In this document: piece by piece, positions 28,665 to 37,964 of the stretch
How the letters are laid out: each line of letters starts with the position of its first letter
Position numbering within the stretch: position 1 is the stretch's first letter
Origin: Devosia equisanguinis
Lineage (GTDB): Bacteria > Pseudomonadota > Alphaproteobacteria > Rhizobiales > Hyphomicrobiaceae
Direction: 5' to 3'
Length of the DNA: 46,057 nucleotides
Assembly (NCBI GenBank): GCA_945889015.1
Contig: CAMDBL010000008.1
Coordinates: 1-46,057, forward strand
Notes under the pieces: model-generated
Seen by the model: only the letters and a program-made list of their open reading frames with translations
Told to the model about the DNA's origin: nothing
Database searches by the model: none
Position numbers and translations under genes: made by a program

Positions 28665-28748
28665 TTTCCGTGCGGGACTCACCCCGACGCCAGCCGTGCG
28701 CCGGCGAACCGGCTGCTGCGTCTCGCGTTCGACCCACGTCGCAGCGCC

Positions 28749-29366
28749 TCAAGCGTCGCGAGCCTTGGGCGGCGGCATGAAGCCCTTCGCCACCCAATGG
28801 GAGGCCAGCAGGAAGCTGACCAGGACTCCGATGCCGATTGCTGCGACGACGATCCACACCTGAAGCTCGACGAGCTGCGCCCCGCTCGACCAGCGCCAGC
28901 CACCGGCCGCGGCGCCGATGCCGAGGAGGCCGCCCCCGAGGATCGCGCCGATCATCTGGAAGGTGGAACGCATGGTTTCCGCGAAGCTGCCGTCACGGAC
29001 GCTGGCGATGAGATCGGCGACGGTGATCAGGCTCGCGCCCGGCAGTAAGCCGACGATCAGCCGTGGCATCCAGCCGAGGCGGCCCATCAGGGTCGAGACC
29101 CGGGCGGCTCCTTCGGTGGCGAGGCTCGACTTGGAGATGGTCTCGAGGGCGAGACCGATCATGCGCGCCGCCCCGGAGGCCGAGAAGCCCACGAAGAGGA
29201 TGGCGAAGGCAACGACGCCGTTCCAGGGCCCCAACACGATCAGGCCGGCCTTCTGCGCCACCCACAGCATGACGACGATGCTGGCCGAGAGCCAGAAAAG
29301 CGTCGATCCCGCGCGGCGGAAACCACGACGCAGATCGATGTCTTGGGCCAGTGGCAGGTCCGTCAT
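28749..29366 (-). CDS. Unidentified membrane protein
   Basis: A 205-residue protein not recognised as a named family. Two N-terminal helices (TLFWLSASIVVMLWVAQKAG and VVAFAILFVGFSASGAA) and two C-terminal ones (MIGAILGGGLLGIGAAAGGW and VWIVVAAIGIGVLVSFLLA) flank a middle region with one more hydrophobic stretch (MPRLIVGLLPGASLITVADL). ATG 29366 follows GGGGAAC. The longer in-frame opening to 30248 is antisense to the HD-like gene. It ends 120 bp before trpF on the same strand and is divergent from the exported HD-like gene. Confidence 0.7.
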   Translation of the reverse strand: MTDLPLAQDIDLRRGFRRAGSTLFWLSASIVVMLWVAQKAGLIVLGPWNGVVAFAILFVGFSASGAARMIGLALETISKSSLATEGAARVSTLMGRLGWMPRLIVGLLPGASLITVADLIASVRDGSFAETMRSTFQMIGAILGGGLLGIGAAAGGWRWSSGAQLVELQVWIVVAAIGIGVLVSFLLASHWVAKGFMPPPKARDA

Positions 29367-29516
29367 GGGTTCCCCGATGGTCGGCGGACGAGCGGTCGCG
29401 CAAGTCGCCAGTCCTCCTTCACTCGCTCGGCCGGCACAGAGTGGCAAAACGATTGCAAGGCGCGGGACGTCATCAAGCATAATATCCCGATCAACTCCAG
29501 AGTTGGAGGGGCAAAG

Positions 29517-30458
29517 ATGAGTGGGACAGTCCTTGGCGCCGCCATCATCGGTCGCAAGTTGATGTGGCTTCCCGTTTGCGTGCTTGCGACGCTGCACACC
29601 TGGATCGGAGGCGCCATCGCTCAATCGGCCGGGGCGTCGGTGCCGCAGCCGCACGCGACCATGATCCGCCCGATCGCGGAACGGTTGCCTGGGGTCTGGT
29701 CCTTTCTGCAGGCGCTCGATGCCGACATCACGACGGGCCGCCTCGCGTCGACGGACGCCCTGATCGCGAAGGCGCGCGCGTTCTACACGCCCGAACGGAT
29801 GGCCGAGATCGAGGCGGTGATTCCCGGCTGGCGGCACATGGCCTCCTACGACGACGGTAAGACGCTCTGGCACGTCACGGTCGCGATGGTCGCGCTGATG
29901 GGGCTCGACGAGTACAAGGCGATGACCGGGCCGGAGCATGTCGTGCAGGAGTGGATCGTGCTGTTGCACGACCTCGCCAAGGAGCCGGCGAAAGGCCGCG
30001 ACCACCGGCACGGCTTTCGCTCGGGCGCGCTCGCGGGCCGCGTGTTGCCGGCGCTCGGCTTTCCGACAACGGCCGTCTACGCGGCCGAGTTTCCCGCTTG
30101 GTTCTCGCTGACCGACGGCGCCTTCAAGCTCGATCGGGCGAAGGGCTATCCCATCCACGACAACGCCAAGCTGCCCGAGATCATGGCCGGCGCCGCGCGG
30201 CTGTTCACTGGGCCGACACTGACGGTGGTGAAAGCGATCACGCTGCACCAGTCGATCACCTCGCTCGCCGCCTGGCCGGTGGCGGCCCCGATCGCGCAGG
30301 CCGAGGCCGCCCGCTATGTGGATCGGCCGCTCTATCCCGCATTGCTGGCACTGACGCTGGCCGATAGTGGCGGCTGGAACCTGTTCGAGCGGGCGCGGTT
30401 GGCGGCCATGTATGGCGAGACGAGGAAGGTTTTCGCTCGGTTACGTCCTTCGGACTGA
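29517..30458 (+). CDS. Exported HD-domain-like protein
   Basis: A 313-residue protein from ATG 29517, which has GGAGGGG seven bases upstream. Residues 1-36 look like a signal peptide with a long n-region (cleavage near GGAIA-QS). The body shows an HD-superfamily pattern: H119 (LWHVTVAMVAL), H151-D152 (VLLHDLAK), H163 and H165 (DHRHGFRSGALAGRVLPALG) and a late Asp (ALTLADSGGW). These residues usually bind one or two metals in phosphohydrolases. HD proteins are normally cytoplasmic, so export is notable. Substrate unknown. Some histidines could serve other roles, so the family call is by eye. Confidence 0.7.
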   Translation: MSGTVLGAAIIGRKLMWLPVCVLATLHTWIGGAIAQSAGASVPQPHATMIRPIAERLPGVWSFLQALDADITTGRLASTDALIAKARAFYTPERMAEIEAVIPGWRHMASYDDGKTLWHVTVAMVALMGLDEYKAMTGPEHVVQEWIVLLHDLAKEPAKGRDHRHGFRSGALAGRVLPALGFPTTAVYAAEFPAWFSLTDGAFKLDRAKGYPIHDNAKLPEIMAGAARLFTGPTLTVVKAITLHQSITSLAAWPVAAPIAQAEAARYVDRPLYPALLALTLADSGGWNLFERARLAAMYGETRKVFARLRPSD

Positions 30459-30491
30459 CCCCGGTCTTCAGGGCCGAGCCCGCATCCGCAC

Positions 30492-30695
30492 CTAGGCGTG
30501 CTCGTACTCGTCGACGAAGAATTTACGAACCACCATTTGGACCTCGGATGGGGTCTCCGCGTGTCCGACGCGCTGAGCGGCGATCTGCACGTCGCCGTTC
30601 GGATGGCGCTTGAATTGCGCGATCTCCATTTCACCGTCGTCGAAGGTGACGACGACGCGGTTGGCCGAAAAGTTGAATTCGCGAACCTTGCTCAT
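30492..30695 (-). CDS. 67-residue protein of unknown function
   Basis: A small protein with a good start: ATG 30695 preceded by GGAGG. Sequence features are a beta-rich N-terminus (VREFNFSANRVVVTFDDGE), MEIAQFKRHPNGDVQIAAQR, and a C-terminal helix VQMVVRKFFVDEYEHA. It has no signal peptide or membrane segment. It is convergent with the HD-like gene and divergent from the aminotransferase. I do not recognise the family. The frame continues far upstream as an antisense shadow of the aminotransferase, but codons before 30695 are not supported. Confidence 0.65.
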   Translation of the reverse strand: MSKVREFNFSANRVVVTFDDGEMEIAQFKRHPNGDVQIAAQRVGHAETPSEVQMVVRKFFVDEYEHA

Positions 30696-30905
30696 GACGC
30701 AACCTCCGTTGGTGCTTTGGTCGAGTAACGGAGGTTTCGCGGGTGGGGTTCCTGCAGCAACCGCGAGCGGGCAGGGGGCCGCCGTCCGCACCGACCCATG
30801 TCCGGCTGCGCCACAGGGCCGCGTCTGTCGCCTTTGCAGGCCGGTGCGCCGCTGATAGTGTCGGCCCGAACAATTCCCACAGATGACCTTAAAGAGGAGA
30901 CCCCG

Positions 30906-32234
30906 ATGGCGCCGCTCGATATGAAGCCGAACGAGCTCGAATCCTACTGGCTGCCCTTCACGCCGAACCGCTCGTTCAAGAAGCGGCCCCGTCTGTTCTC
31001 CGGCGCCAAGGACATGCACTACTTCACGCCCGACGGCCGCAAGGTGATGGACGCCTCCTCGGGCCTGTTCTGCGTCAATGCCGGTCACGGCCGCGACACC
31101 ATCACCAAGGCGATCCAGGAAGCCGCCGGCCGGCTCGATTTCGCGCCGCCCTTCATGTACGCGACGCCACAGGTGTTCGAGCTCAGCTCCAAGCTCGCCA
31201 TGCTGGCGCCGGGCGATCTCGACTATGCGCTGTTCGCCAACTCGGGCTCCGAGGCGGTCGATACCGCGCTGAAGGTGGCGCTCGCCTATCACCGCGCCCG
31301 CGGCGAGGGCGCCCGCGTGCGCTTCATCGGCCGTGAGCGCGGCTATCACGGCGTCGGCTTCGGCGGCATCTCCGTCGGCGGCATGGTCAACAACCGCAAG
31401 ATGTTCGGCAACATGCTGTACGGCGTCGACCACCTGCCGACGACCTACAACAAGGCCAAGCAGGCGTTCACCATCGGCGAGCCGGAGTGGGGCCTCGAGA
31501 CCCTCGACGAGCTCACCCGGCTGATCGGCCTGCACGATGCCTCGACCATCGCCTGCGTCATCGTCGAGCCGGTGCAGGGCTCCACGGGATGCATCCCGCC
31601 GCCCAAGGGCTACATGCAGAAGCTGCGCGAGATCACCGAAAAGCACGGCATCCTGCTGATCCTCGACGAGGTCATCACCGGCTTCGGCCGGATGGGCTAT
31701 GCCTTCGCCGCCGAGCGCTACGGCATCGTTCCCGACATGATCACCTTCGCCAAGGGCGTCACCAACGGCGCCGTGCCGATGTCGGGTGTGATGGTCCGCA
31801 AGGGCATCTACGAGACGCACATGCAGGGCGCCGAGCACCTGCCCGAGCTGTTCCACGGCTACACCTACTCCGGCCATCCGCTCGCTGCCGCCGCCGGCGT
31901 CGCGACGCTCAACCTCTATCAGGAGGAGGGCATCTTCGAGCGCGCCCGCAAGATGGAGAAGACGTTCTGCGAGGCGATGATGAGCCTCAAGGGCCTGCCC
32001 AACGTCGCCGATATCCGGCCGATCGGCATGCTCTGCGGCATCGACCTCGACCCGATCCCGGGCAAGGGCGGCGTGCGCGGCTACAACGCCATCGAGACCG
32101 CCTACCACGACGAGGACGTTTACGTGCGCATCACCGGCGACACGTTCATCGTCTCGCCGCCGCTGATCGCGACCGAGAGCGATATCTCGTTCATCCGCGA
32201 CAAACTGGCGACGATCATCAAGAAGGTTGCGTGA
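30906..32234 (+). CDS. Class III aminotransferase, omega-amino acid:pyruvate type
   Basis: A PLP-dependent fold-type I enzyme of 442 residues, most like beta-alanine/omega-amino acid:pyruvate aminotransferase. Support comes from LESYWLPFTPNRSFKKRPRL at the N-terminus, FANSGSEAVDTALKVALAYH, D254 in LILDEVITGFGRMG contacting the PLP nitrogen, and the PLP lysine K283 in ITFAKGVTNGAVPMSGVM. ATG 30906 has GAGGAG upstream and is preferred over the in-frame ATG 30798. The likely reaction moves the amino group of beta-alanine or another omega-amino acid or amine to pyruvate. A terminator follows 70 bp after the stop. Confidence 0.95.
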   Translation: MAPLDMKPNELESYWLPFTPNRSFKKRPRLFSGAKDMHYFTPDGRKVMDASSGLFCVNAGHGRDTITKAIQEAAGRLDFAPPFMYATPQVFELSSKLAMLAPGDLDYALFANSGSEAVDTALKVALAYHRARGEGARVRFIGRERGYHGVGFGGISVGGMVNNRKMFGNMLYGVDHLPTTYNKAKQAFTIGEPEWGLETLDELTRLIGLHDASTIACVIVEPVQGSTGCIPPPKGYMQKLREITEKHGILLILDEVITGFGRMGYAFAAERYGIVPDMITFAKGVTNGAVPMSGVMVRKGIYETHMQGAEHLPELFHGYTYSGHPLAAAAGVATLNLYQEEGIFERARKMEKTFCEAMMSLKGLPNVADIRPIGMLCGIDLDPIPGKGGVRGYNAIETAYHDEDVYVRITGDTFIVSPPLIATESDISFIRDKLATIIKKVA

Positions 32235-32304
32235 GACCTGCTCCGGCCGGGCGACCTGCTGCGTAGCGGGGCGCGGGGCCGGAGGTCGACACTGCGGCAT
32301 CGCA

Positions 32305-32334
32305 CGAGGGGCGGGTCAAGACCCGCCTCTTTTG
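32305..32334 (+). terminator. Intrinsic terminator after the aminotransferase gene
   Basis: GGCGGGT (32310-32316), loop CAAG, ACCCGCC (32321-32327), flanked by GAGG/CTC pairing and followed by TCTTTT. Confidence 0.8.
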
Positions 32335-32467
32335 CGTCGAGAGCCGCACACGGGCGAGGACAATCCGCGCTTTTCTGGTGATAGTGGTTCAGCGGCCGTT
32401 GCCTCAGGGCGGTTAGACGCGAAAGCTCGATGCAGTCGATTCGCTCGAGCTTCCAGGGTCCCGCAAG

Positions 32468-34240
32468 ATGACGCAGTCCAAGCCGGCCGCCAGTAAAGTG
32501 AGCGGGCTGCCCGTTCCCGGCAACGCCGTAGTTCTCGTGGGCATGACCGTGGTGTCGATTGCGCTGGGCGTCGCTTTTTCAGCGCATCTGGGCATGCCGG
32601 CCTCGGCCGCCATCACGTGTGCCGCGCTGATTTATGTCGGGCTCGTCGTCTCTCACATCGCCGTCGTGCGGGGCCGCAAGGTCTCCGAGCTCGAGGGCGA
32701 GATCTCCAAGCTGTGGGACGCCTTGGGGCAGGGCGGCGAGCGGTCCGCCGCCAAGGTCGCGTCACGTTCCCCGGCCAAGGACAGCACGCCTGCAAGCTCT
32801 GCTCCCGCGACGCCGCTGGCGCGCGCTCTGGGTCGCGGCCAGATGCCGGAGGGCGCCGCGGGCCAGCTCGCAGCCCATGCCGCTTCCCCCGGCGCCGCCG
32901 ATCCGCGCGCGCTTGCACGGCGAGCCGCCGCCACTGCCACCCCTGCAGCGATGCCGGCCGCGGTCGCGCATGACGAGGACACCTTCACCCTCGAGGACGA
33001 GACTGCGCTGGCACGAGCCCTGGCGGAGCCCGACGAGCAACCGCCAACGCAGCATGCGCCGCAGCACTCCAACCCCGCCGAGGCCGCGAGACAGTCGATG
33101 TCCGCGCCTCTGCCGCCGACGCTGGCTGCCGCCGCCCGTACGCTCGATGCGAGCACCATCCACGAGATGGTGAAGAAGCTCGCGACCGAGACGGCCGCCG
33201 CCTCGCCGCCGCGGGCCGCACCAGCGTTCGCCGTCGCCGCCGAAGCCCCCGAGCTGGCCGAGCAAACGTTTGACGACGGGATGGACTTCGCCGAGGAGAT
33301 GCCGGCCAACGCGGGCGCCGTCGACGGGGATGCGATCACCGAGTCGGTGCGGGCGCTGCGGGCTGCGGCGGATGCGATGCGGCCGGCCACGGCGCCGGTC
33401 GGCGAGGCCGCCGGGTTCGACGTGTTTGCCGATGAGGCGGCCGAGCGTGCCGTCGATGACGAGTTCGGCGAGCAAGGCGACCAAATTTCGCTGCTGGCGG
33501 AGGCCCTGTCCGCGGATCGCATGGACGTGATGCTGGAACCGATCCTCGGCCTCAAGGACCATGCGCCTCGCCACTACGAGATCTCGGTTTGCCTGCGCAC
33601 TGCCGAGGGCGCTGTGCTCGATCCCAACGACGATCGTCGCGCGCTCGGCGGCACCGGAATCCTGCCGCTGATCGACCTCGCCAAGCTGTCGCGTATCGCG
33701 GAGGTATCGCGACGCCTCGCTGAGCGCGGCAAGACCGGCTCGGTCTTCGCGGGCTTCGCCGGCGAGTCGCTGGCCGACGACGACTTCCTCAACCGCTTCG
33801 CCGACGTTTACCAGGATCGCACCTCCATCACCGAGCAGCTCGTCGTCTCGCTGGCGCAGGAGGATGTGCGGGTGTTCGCGCCGGGGCACTGGAGCATGGT
33901 CAAGGATCTGAGCGGCGCCGGGTTCCGCTTCGCGCTGGAACACGTCACCGATCTCGACATGGACTTCGACGCGTTGAAGGCGGCCAACATCCAGTACGTG
34001 AAGCTCGACGCGGAGGTCTACCTGCGCGGCTTGCCGGCGAGCGATGGGGTGACGATCCCGGCCGTCGACGTCTACAAGTTCCTGGCCGACAAGGGTTTGA
34101 GCCTGATCGTCGACCACATCACCACCGAGCCGCAGCTGATGAGAGTCGTCGATTGCGGCGCGCTCTATGGCCAGGGCCAGCTGTTCGGCGGGCCGCGCTC
34201 CGTCAAGGCGCAGGTGTTCACGGCACGCTCGGCGGCGTGA
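32468..34240 (+). CDS. Membrane-anchored degenerate EAL-domain protein, TipF-like architecture
   Basis: A 590-residue protein with two N-terminal helices (about 20-66), a short coiled coil (KVSELEGEISKLWDAL), a long Ala/Pro/Glu-rich disordered region (about 85-335) and a C-terminal EAL-type domain (about 335-590). The EAL signature is changed: the expected EALLR appears as YEISVCLR, and the DDFGTG-type metal site reads LEHVTDLDM. Phosphodiesterase activity is therefore unlikely and c-di-GMP binding or scaffolding more likely. Two helices plus coiled coil plus degenerate EAL recalls Caulobacter TipF, a flagellar positioning factor. No flagellar genes are nearby, so this is an architectural comparison only. 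Confidence 0.85.
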   Translation: MTQSKPAASKVSGLPVPGNAVVLVGMTVVSIALGVAFSAHLGMPASAAITCAALIYVGLVVSHIAVVRGRKVSELEGEISKLWDALGQGGERSAAKVASRSPAKDSTPASSAPATPLARALGRGQMPEGAAGQLAAHAASPGAADPRALARRAAATATPAAMPAAVAHDEDTFTLEDETALARALAEPDEQPPTQHAPQHSNPAEAARQSMSAPLPPTLAAAARTLDASTIHEMVKKLATETAAASPPRAAPAFAVAAEAPELAEQTFDDGMDFAEEMPANAGAVDGDAITESVRALRAAADAMRPATAPVGEAAGFDVFADEAAERAVDDEFGEQGDQISLLAEALSADRMDVMLEPILGLKDHAPRHYEISVCLRTAEGAVLDPNDDRRALGGTGILPLIDLAKLSRIAEVSRRLAERGKTGSVFAGFAGESLADDDFLNRFADVYQDRTSITEQLVVSLAQEDVRVFAPGHWSMVKDLSGAGFRFALEHVTDLDMDFDALKAANIQYVKLDAEVYLRGLPASDGVTIPAVDVYKFLADKGLSLIVDHITTEPQLMRVVDCGALYGQGQLFGGPRSVKAQVFTARSAA

Positions 34241-34307
34241 GCCGACAAGCGCGGGCAGGGGCGGGACGGGGCTTGATGGCGGGCTTGCCAGTCGCTAGGC
34301 AGTGACC

Positions 34308-35180
34308 ATGAGCACACCGACCAGTTCGCCCCCCGCCATCCCCATCGTTTCCACTGTCGCCGAGGTCGCCGCCGGCACGCGCGCTTGGCTGGTCGACATC
34401 TGGGGCGTGATGCACAATGGCGTCGCGCCGTTCCGGCCTGCCGCCGAGGCGACCGCCGCCTTTCGCAAGCGCGGTGGTATCGTGCTTCTGGTGTCGAACG
34501 CTCCGCGTCCGGCCGCCAGCGTCATCGCGCAGATCACCACCATCGGCGTGCCGCGCGACGCCTATGACGGCGTCGTCTCGTCGGGCGATGTCTGCCGCGC
34601 CATGCTGGCGGACTGGACGACACGGCCGATCCATCATCTGGGACCGGACCGCGACAAGCCGGTGTTCGAGGGCCTGCCGCTGCGATTCGTGCCGGCCGAG
34701 CAGGCGGACATGGTCGTCTGCACCGGCCTGCTGAACGACGACACCGAGACGGCGGAGACCTACCGGCCGTTGCTCGAGCGGCTGCTCGCCAAGCGCATTC
34801 CGATGATCTGCGCCAACCCCGATCTGACGGTCGAGCGCGGCAATCGCGTGGTCTATTGCGCCGGCGCCATCGCCGGCCTTTACGAGCAGATCGGCGGCGA
34901 GGTCACCTACGCCGGCAAGCCGCATCTGCCGATCTACGACATGGCGTTCGCCCGCGTCTCCCAGATTGCGGGATCGACGGTGCCGCGTGAGGCGGTGATG
35001 GCGATCGGCGATGGGCTACGCACGGACATCGCGGGGGCCGAGCGGGCCGGCATCCGCTCGCTGTTCATCGCCAGCGGCGTCCACGTCGAAGGCGGCCGGA
35101 TCGATGCGGCCGTGCTGGAGACGCTGTTCGCTGGAGCGCGCGCGCGGCCGGTGGCGGCGATGCAGGGCTTGAGCCCCTGA
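34308..35180 (+). CDS. HAD-superfamily hydrolase, TIGR01459/NagD-like
   Basis: A 290-residue HAD protein. Motif I reads WLVDIWGVMHNG, keeping the nucleophilic Asp but with Trp where many HADs have the second Asp. Motif II is LLVSNAPRP, motif III lies in VTYAGKPHLPIYDMAF, and motif IV is AIGDGLRTDIAGAERAGI. The large cap between motifs II and III is of the NagD (class IIA) kind, acting on small phosphorylated metabolites. ATG 34308 was chosen; GTG 34302 is possible. Substrate unknown. It is convergent with ispE, 38 bp apart. Confidence 0.9.
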   Translation: MSTPTSSPPAIPIVSTVAEVAAGTRAWLVDIWGVMHNGVAPFRPAAEATAAFRKRGGIVLLVSNAPRPAASVIAQITTIGVPRDAYDGVVSSGDVCRAMLADWTTRPIHHLGPDRDKPVFEGLPLRFVPAEQADMVVCTGLLNDDTETAETYRPLLERLLAKRIPMICANPDLTVERGNRVVYCAGAIAGLYEQIGGEVTYAGKPHLPIYDMAFARVSQIAGSTVPREAVMAIGDGLRTDIAGAERAGIRSLFIASGVHVEGGRIDAAVLETLFAGARARPVAAMQGLSP

Positions 35181-35218
35181 CGGTGTGGGGTAGCCGCCTC
35201 ACCCTCGCCGTCACAGGA

Positions 35219-36091
35219 TCAACTCAGCCGCGTCGATCGCACCCACCAACGGGGATGGGCCGCAGTGAGTTCTGCTGCAGCACCGATGGCGGCTTCCTGA
35301 TCGTCGAAAAGTCCAAAGCAGGTCGGGCCTGCGCCCGACATGCGGGCGACGCGGCATCGGGCGGTCGCATCGAGAGCCGTGAGCACGGCGCGGATCGACG
35401 GCACGACGGAGCACGCCGGTTGCGTCAGTGCATTGGGATGGCTACGGACGAATCCGATCACGTCGCTGCTGCTTGCGAACTCCGGCCGCTGCGGGCTCTC
35501 GCTGGTCGAGAGGCGAGCGCCCGGCGCCAGCCCGAGCGCGCGAAACACCTGGGCTGTCTTGTCCGCGGGCACCGCGGCCAGCGGATTGACGAGCACCGCG
35601 GCGAGCATCGGAAACGGTACGATCGCCTCGACCCGCTCGCCGGCTCCCGACATCCAGGCCGGGCGATCGGTGACGCAGACGGGGACGTCGGCGCCGAGTC
35701 GGGCCGCGATGTCGGGCCATGGCACGCGATCACCTGCGTCGCGGAGCGCGCGTCGAACAGCGCGCAGCAGCGCCGCAGCGTCTGTCGACCCGCCGCCGAT
35801 GCCCGAGGCGATGGGAAGGTGCTTGCTGAGTGCGACGGCACCGACGTTCACACCCACTTGCCGCAGCGCCTCGATGGCGCGATCGAGGATGTTAGTGCCT
35901 TCGATGGCACTGGCGAACGGACCCGTTATCGTCAGCGACGTCGCAGAGGCCGGGGCGAGCGTCAAAATATCCCCGGCATCTCGGGCAAACACGACGAGCG
36001 AATAAAGCTCATGGTAACCATCGCCGCGCCGGCCCAGCACGTCCAGGGTCAGGTTGATCTTCGCGGCGGCCGGTTCCTGGATCAGGGTCAT
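35219..36091 (-). CDS. ispE: 4-diphosphocytidyl-2-C-methyl-D-erythritol kinase
   Basis: GHMP kinase of the MEP isoprenoid pathway that phosphorylates CDP-methylerythritol. The 290-residue protein has AAAKINLTLDVLGRRGDGYH at the N-terminus, the ATP-binding LPIASGIGGGSTDAAALLRA, and the C-terminal RVARMSGAGPTCFGLFDD. The ATG at 36091 is 28 bp after the stop of the TPR gene on the same strand, so the two likely form an operon. The pathway's product supplies the farnesyl group used by CtaB. Confidence 0.96.
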   Translation of the reverse strand: MTLIQEPAAAKINLTLDVLGRRGDGYHELYSLVVFARDAGDILTLAPASATSLTITGPFASAIEGTNILDRAIEALRQVGVNVGAVALSKHLPIASGIGGGSTDAAALLRAVRRALRDAGDRVPWPDIAARLGADVPVCVTDRPAWMSGAGERVEAIVPFPMLAAVLVNPLAAVPADKTAQVFRALGLAPGARLSTSESPQRPEFASSSDVIGFVRSHPNALTQPACSVVPSIRAVLTALDATARCRVARMSGAGPTCFGLFDDQEAAIGAAAELTAAHPRWWVRSTRLS

Positions 36092-36119
36092 GAGAGGAAG
36101 CCGGTGATGGAAAGCCCGC

Positions 36120-37964
36120 CTACTGCTCGAAGATCGACTTCGTCGGCCCCGTCTTCGTCTCCGCGCGCTTCTTCAGTTCCGGTTTGACGGTTGCTTCCCG
36201 GGACTTCTTCGCGGGCGCCTTGGCTGTCTGCTTCACCGGATTGAGCCCGTTGACGAGTTTCTTGCGCGTGCGTTCGGCGTCCTCGGGCTCCGGCTTCAGC
36301 GACAGCGACTGATCCCACTGGAAGCGCGCCTCGCGCTCGCGGCCGACCTTCCAGAGCGCATCGCCCAGATGATCGTTGAGCACGGGATCCTCCGGGCGCA
36401 ACTCGACGGCGCGCTCGAGGTGCTTGACCGCATCCTTGAAGTTGCCGAGGCGGAAATGTGCCCAGCCCAGGCTGTCGACGATGTAACCGTCGTCCGGCTT
36501 CAGCGAGACGGCCTTCTCGATCAGCTTCATGCCTTCCTTGAGATTGCGGTTCTGATCGATCCAGGAGTAGCCGAGATAGTTCAGCACCAGTGGCTGATCG
36601 GGATAGAGCTGCAGCGCCTTCTGCAGGTCGGCCTCCGCCAACGGCCACTTCTTCAAGCGCTCATAGGAGGTGCCGCGCGAGTAGTAGTACGTCCAGTGCC
36701 GCTTCTCGGGCTTTTGGACCAGCGCGATCGCACGGGAGTAGTAGTCGACGGCTTCGGCATGGCGCTTGTGGGCGCGCATGATGCCGCCGAGCGCATCGAG
36801 CGGCCGGATGTCCTTGGCATCGGCCGCGACCAGCTGCTCCAGCACGGCTTTCGCCTCGTCCACCTTGTCGAGCGCGTTGAGGTTGATCGCCTTGCGGATC
36901 TCGATGCTGGATGCGAGCGGGCTGCCTTTCGGAATCCGGTCGTAGGTTGTGATCGCGGCGGAGAAGCGCTTGGTCGCCTCGTGCGCGGACGCGAGCGAGG
37001 CCAGGGCGAACGGGAAGTCCGGCTGCAGGTAGAGGGCGAGCTGCAGGTAGAGCACGCCGACCGCGACGCCGCTCTCGCCCTCGTTGGTCAGCGCCTCGCC
37101 GAGCCCATAGAACACCTCCGCGAGCCCCTCGGTCGCAGACGAGATGAGTAGCGGACGCACAGGCTCTCCGGCCGCGAGTTCGTCGCGCAGCGCGCGCGCC
37201 AGGGGATGCCCATCCCCCGTGGTGCGGTCCATGTGCTCCTTGACGATGCTGCGAGCGAGCTTGAAATCCCCCGCCTTGATGGCGTGCTGGGCATAGGCGA
37301 GCATCGTGCGCAATGTGCGCGGATCCTGCTTGAACACTCTGTCGAAGGTCTCGCGAGCCTCGTCGGGGCGGCCCGCGACGTCGGCGATCAGCGCCTTGTG
37401 GTAGCGCATGTAGTACTGCGCCCACTCGGGCAGCCTCGTAGACTCGAGCGAGGAGATGGCGCTGTTGGCATCACCGCGGGCGAGCTTCACCCAGGCGGCG
37501 GCGAGCGCGTGCGTCAGCTCGCCGATCGGCCCCGTGCCGGCGGCGCGCAGATGGTCCTCGGCCTTGTCCCACTCGCCCGCCTTGAAGGCGGCGACGCCGA
37601 TCAGGGTGCGCGCCATGCGATGCGTCGGCAGGCGATTGGCGATCTGTTCGGCCAGCGGCAGCGCGCGCTGCCAGCTCCCTTCCGAGGTCTCCATCAGGAA
37701 CGCCTGCTCGATCAGGACATTGCTGTCCGGGTCGCTGGTCAGCGCCGCGCCGTAGTATTCGGCGGCCTTGGCGGTCTCGTGCTGGCTGCGTGCGAACCGG
37801 CCGGACAGATAGCTGCCTGGAAGCGATCGCGCGGGCATCCGGGCAGCAGGACGCGGGGTCTCGGCAGGCTCGCTGTCGCTCGATGCGCCGGTCAGCAGCG
37901 ACAAGCATAAGCCGCCGGCGGCCACGCGGAGGGCAAGGGCGGTAACGGTGCGATGCTGGCGCAT
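36120..37964 (-). CDS. Exported tetratricopeptide-repeat protein
   Basis: A 614-residue protein with an N-terminal signal peptide (ALALRVAAGGLCLSLLTGASS) followed by TPR-like helical pairs over most of its length. The clearest repeats are in the last third: HWTYYYSRGTSYERLKKWPL, QPLVLNYLGYSWIDQNRNLK, GYIVDSLGWAHFRLGNFKDA and DPVLNDHLGDALWKVGRERE. The tail is Lys-rich. It likely acts in the periplasm as a protein-protein interaction scaffold; no partner is shown. It sits directly upstream of ispE, an arrangement I recall as common in alphaproteobacteria. Confidence 0.9.
   Translation of the reverse strand: MRQHRTVTALALRVAAGGLCLSLLTGASSDSEPAETPRPAARMPARSLPGSYLSGRFARSQHETAKAAEYYGAALTSDPDSNVLIEQAFLMETSEGSWQRALPLAEQIANRLPTHRMARTLIGVAAFKAGEWDKAEDHLRAAGTGPIGELTHALAAAWVKLARGDANSAISSLESTRLPEWAQYYMRYHKALIADVAGRPDEARETFDRVFKQDPRTLRTMLAYAQHAIKAGDFKLARSIVKEHMDRTTGDGHPLARALRDELAAGEPVRPLLISSATEGLAEVFYGLGEALTNEGESGVAVGVLYLQLALYLQPDFPFALASLASAHEATKRFSAAITTYDRIPKGSPLASSIEIRKAINLNALDKVDEAKAVLEQLVAADAKDIRPLDALGGIMRAHKRHAEAVDYYSRAIALVQKPEKRHWTYYYSRGTSYERLKKWPLAEADLQKALQLYPDQPLVLNYLGYSWIDQNRNLKEGMKLIEKAVSLKPDDGYIVDSLGWAHFRLGNFKDAVKHLERAVELRPEDPVLNDHLGDALWKVGREREARFQWDQSLSLKPEPEDAERTRKKLVNGLNPVKQTAKAPAKKSREATVKPELKKRAETKTGPTKSIFEQ

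Noticed and set aside
30492-32300. 602-codon minus-strand frame
   Set aside because: Only the last 67 codons, with their own Shine-Dalgarno sequence and start at 30695, look real; the rest is antisense to the aminotransferase.
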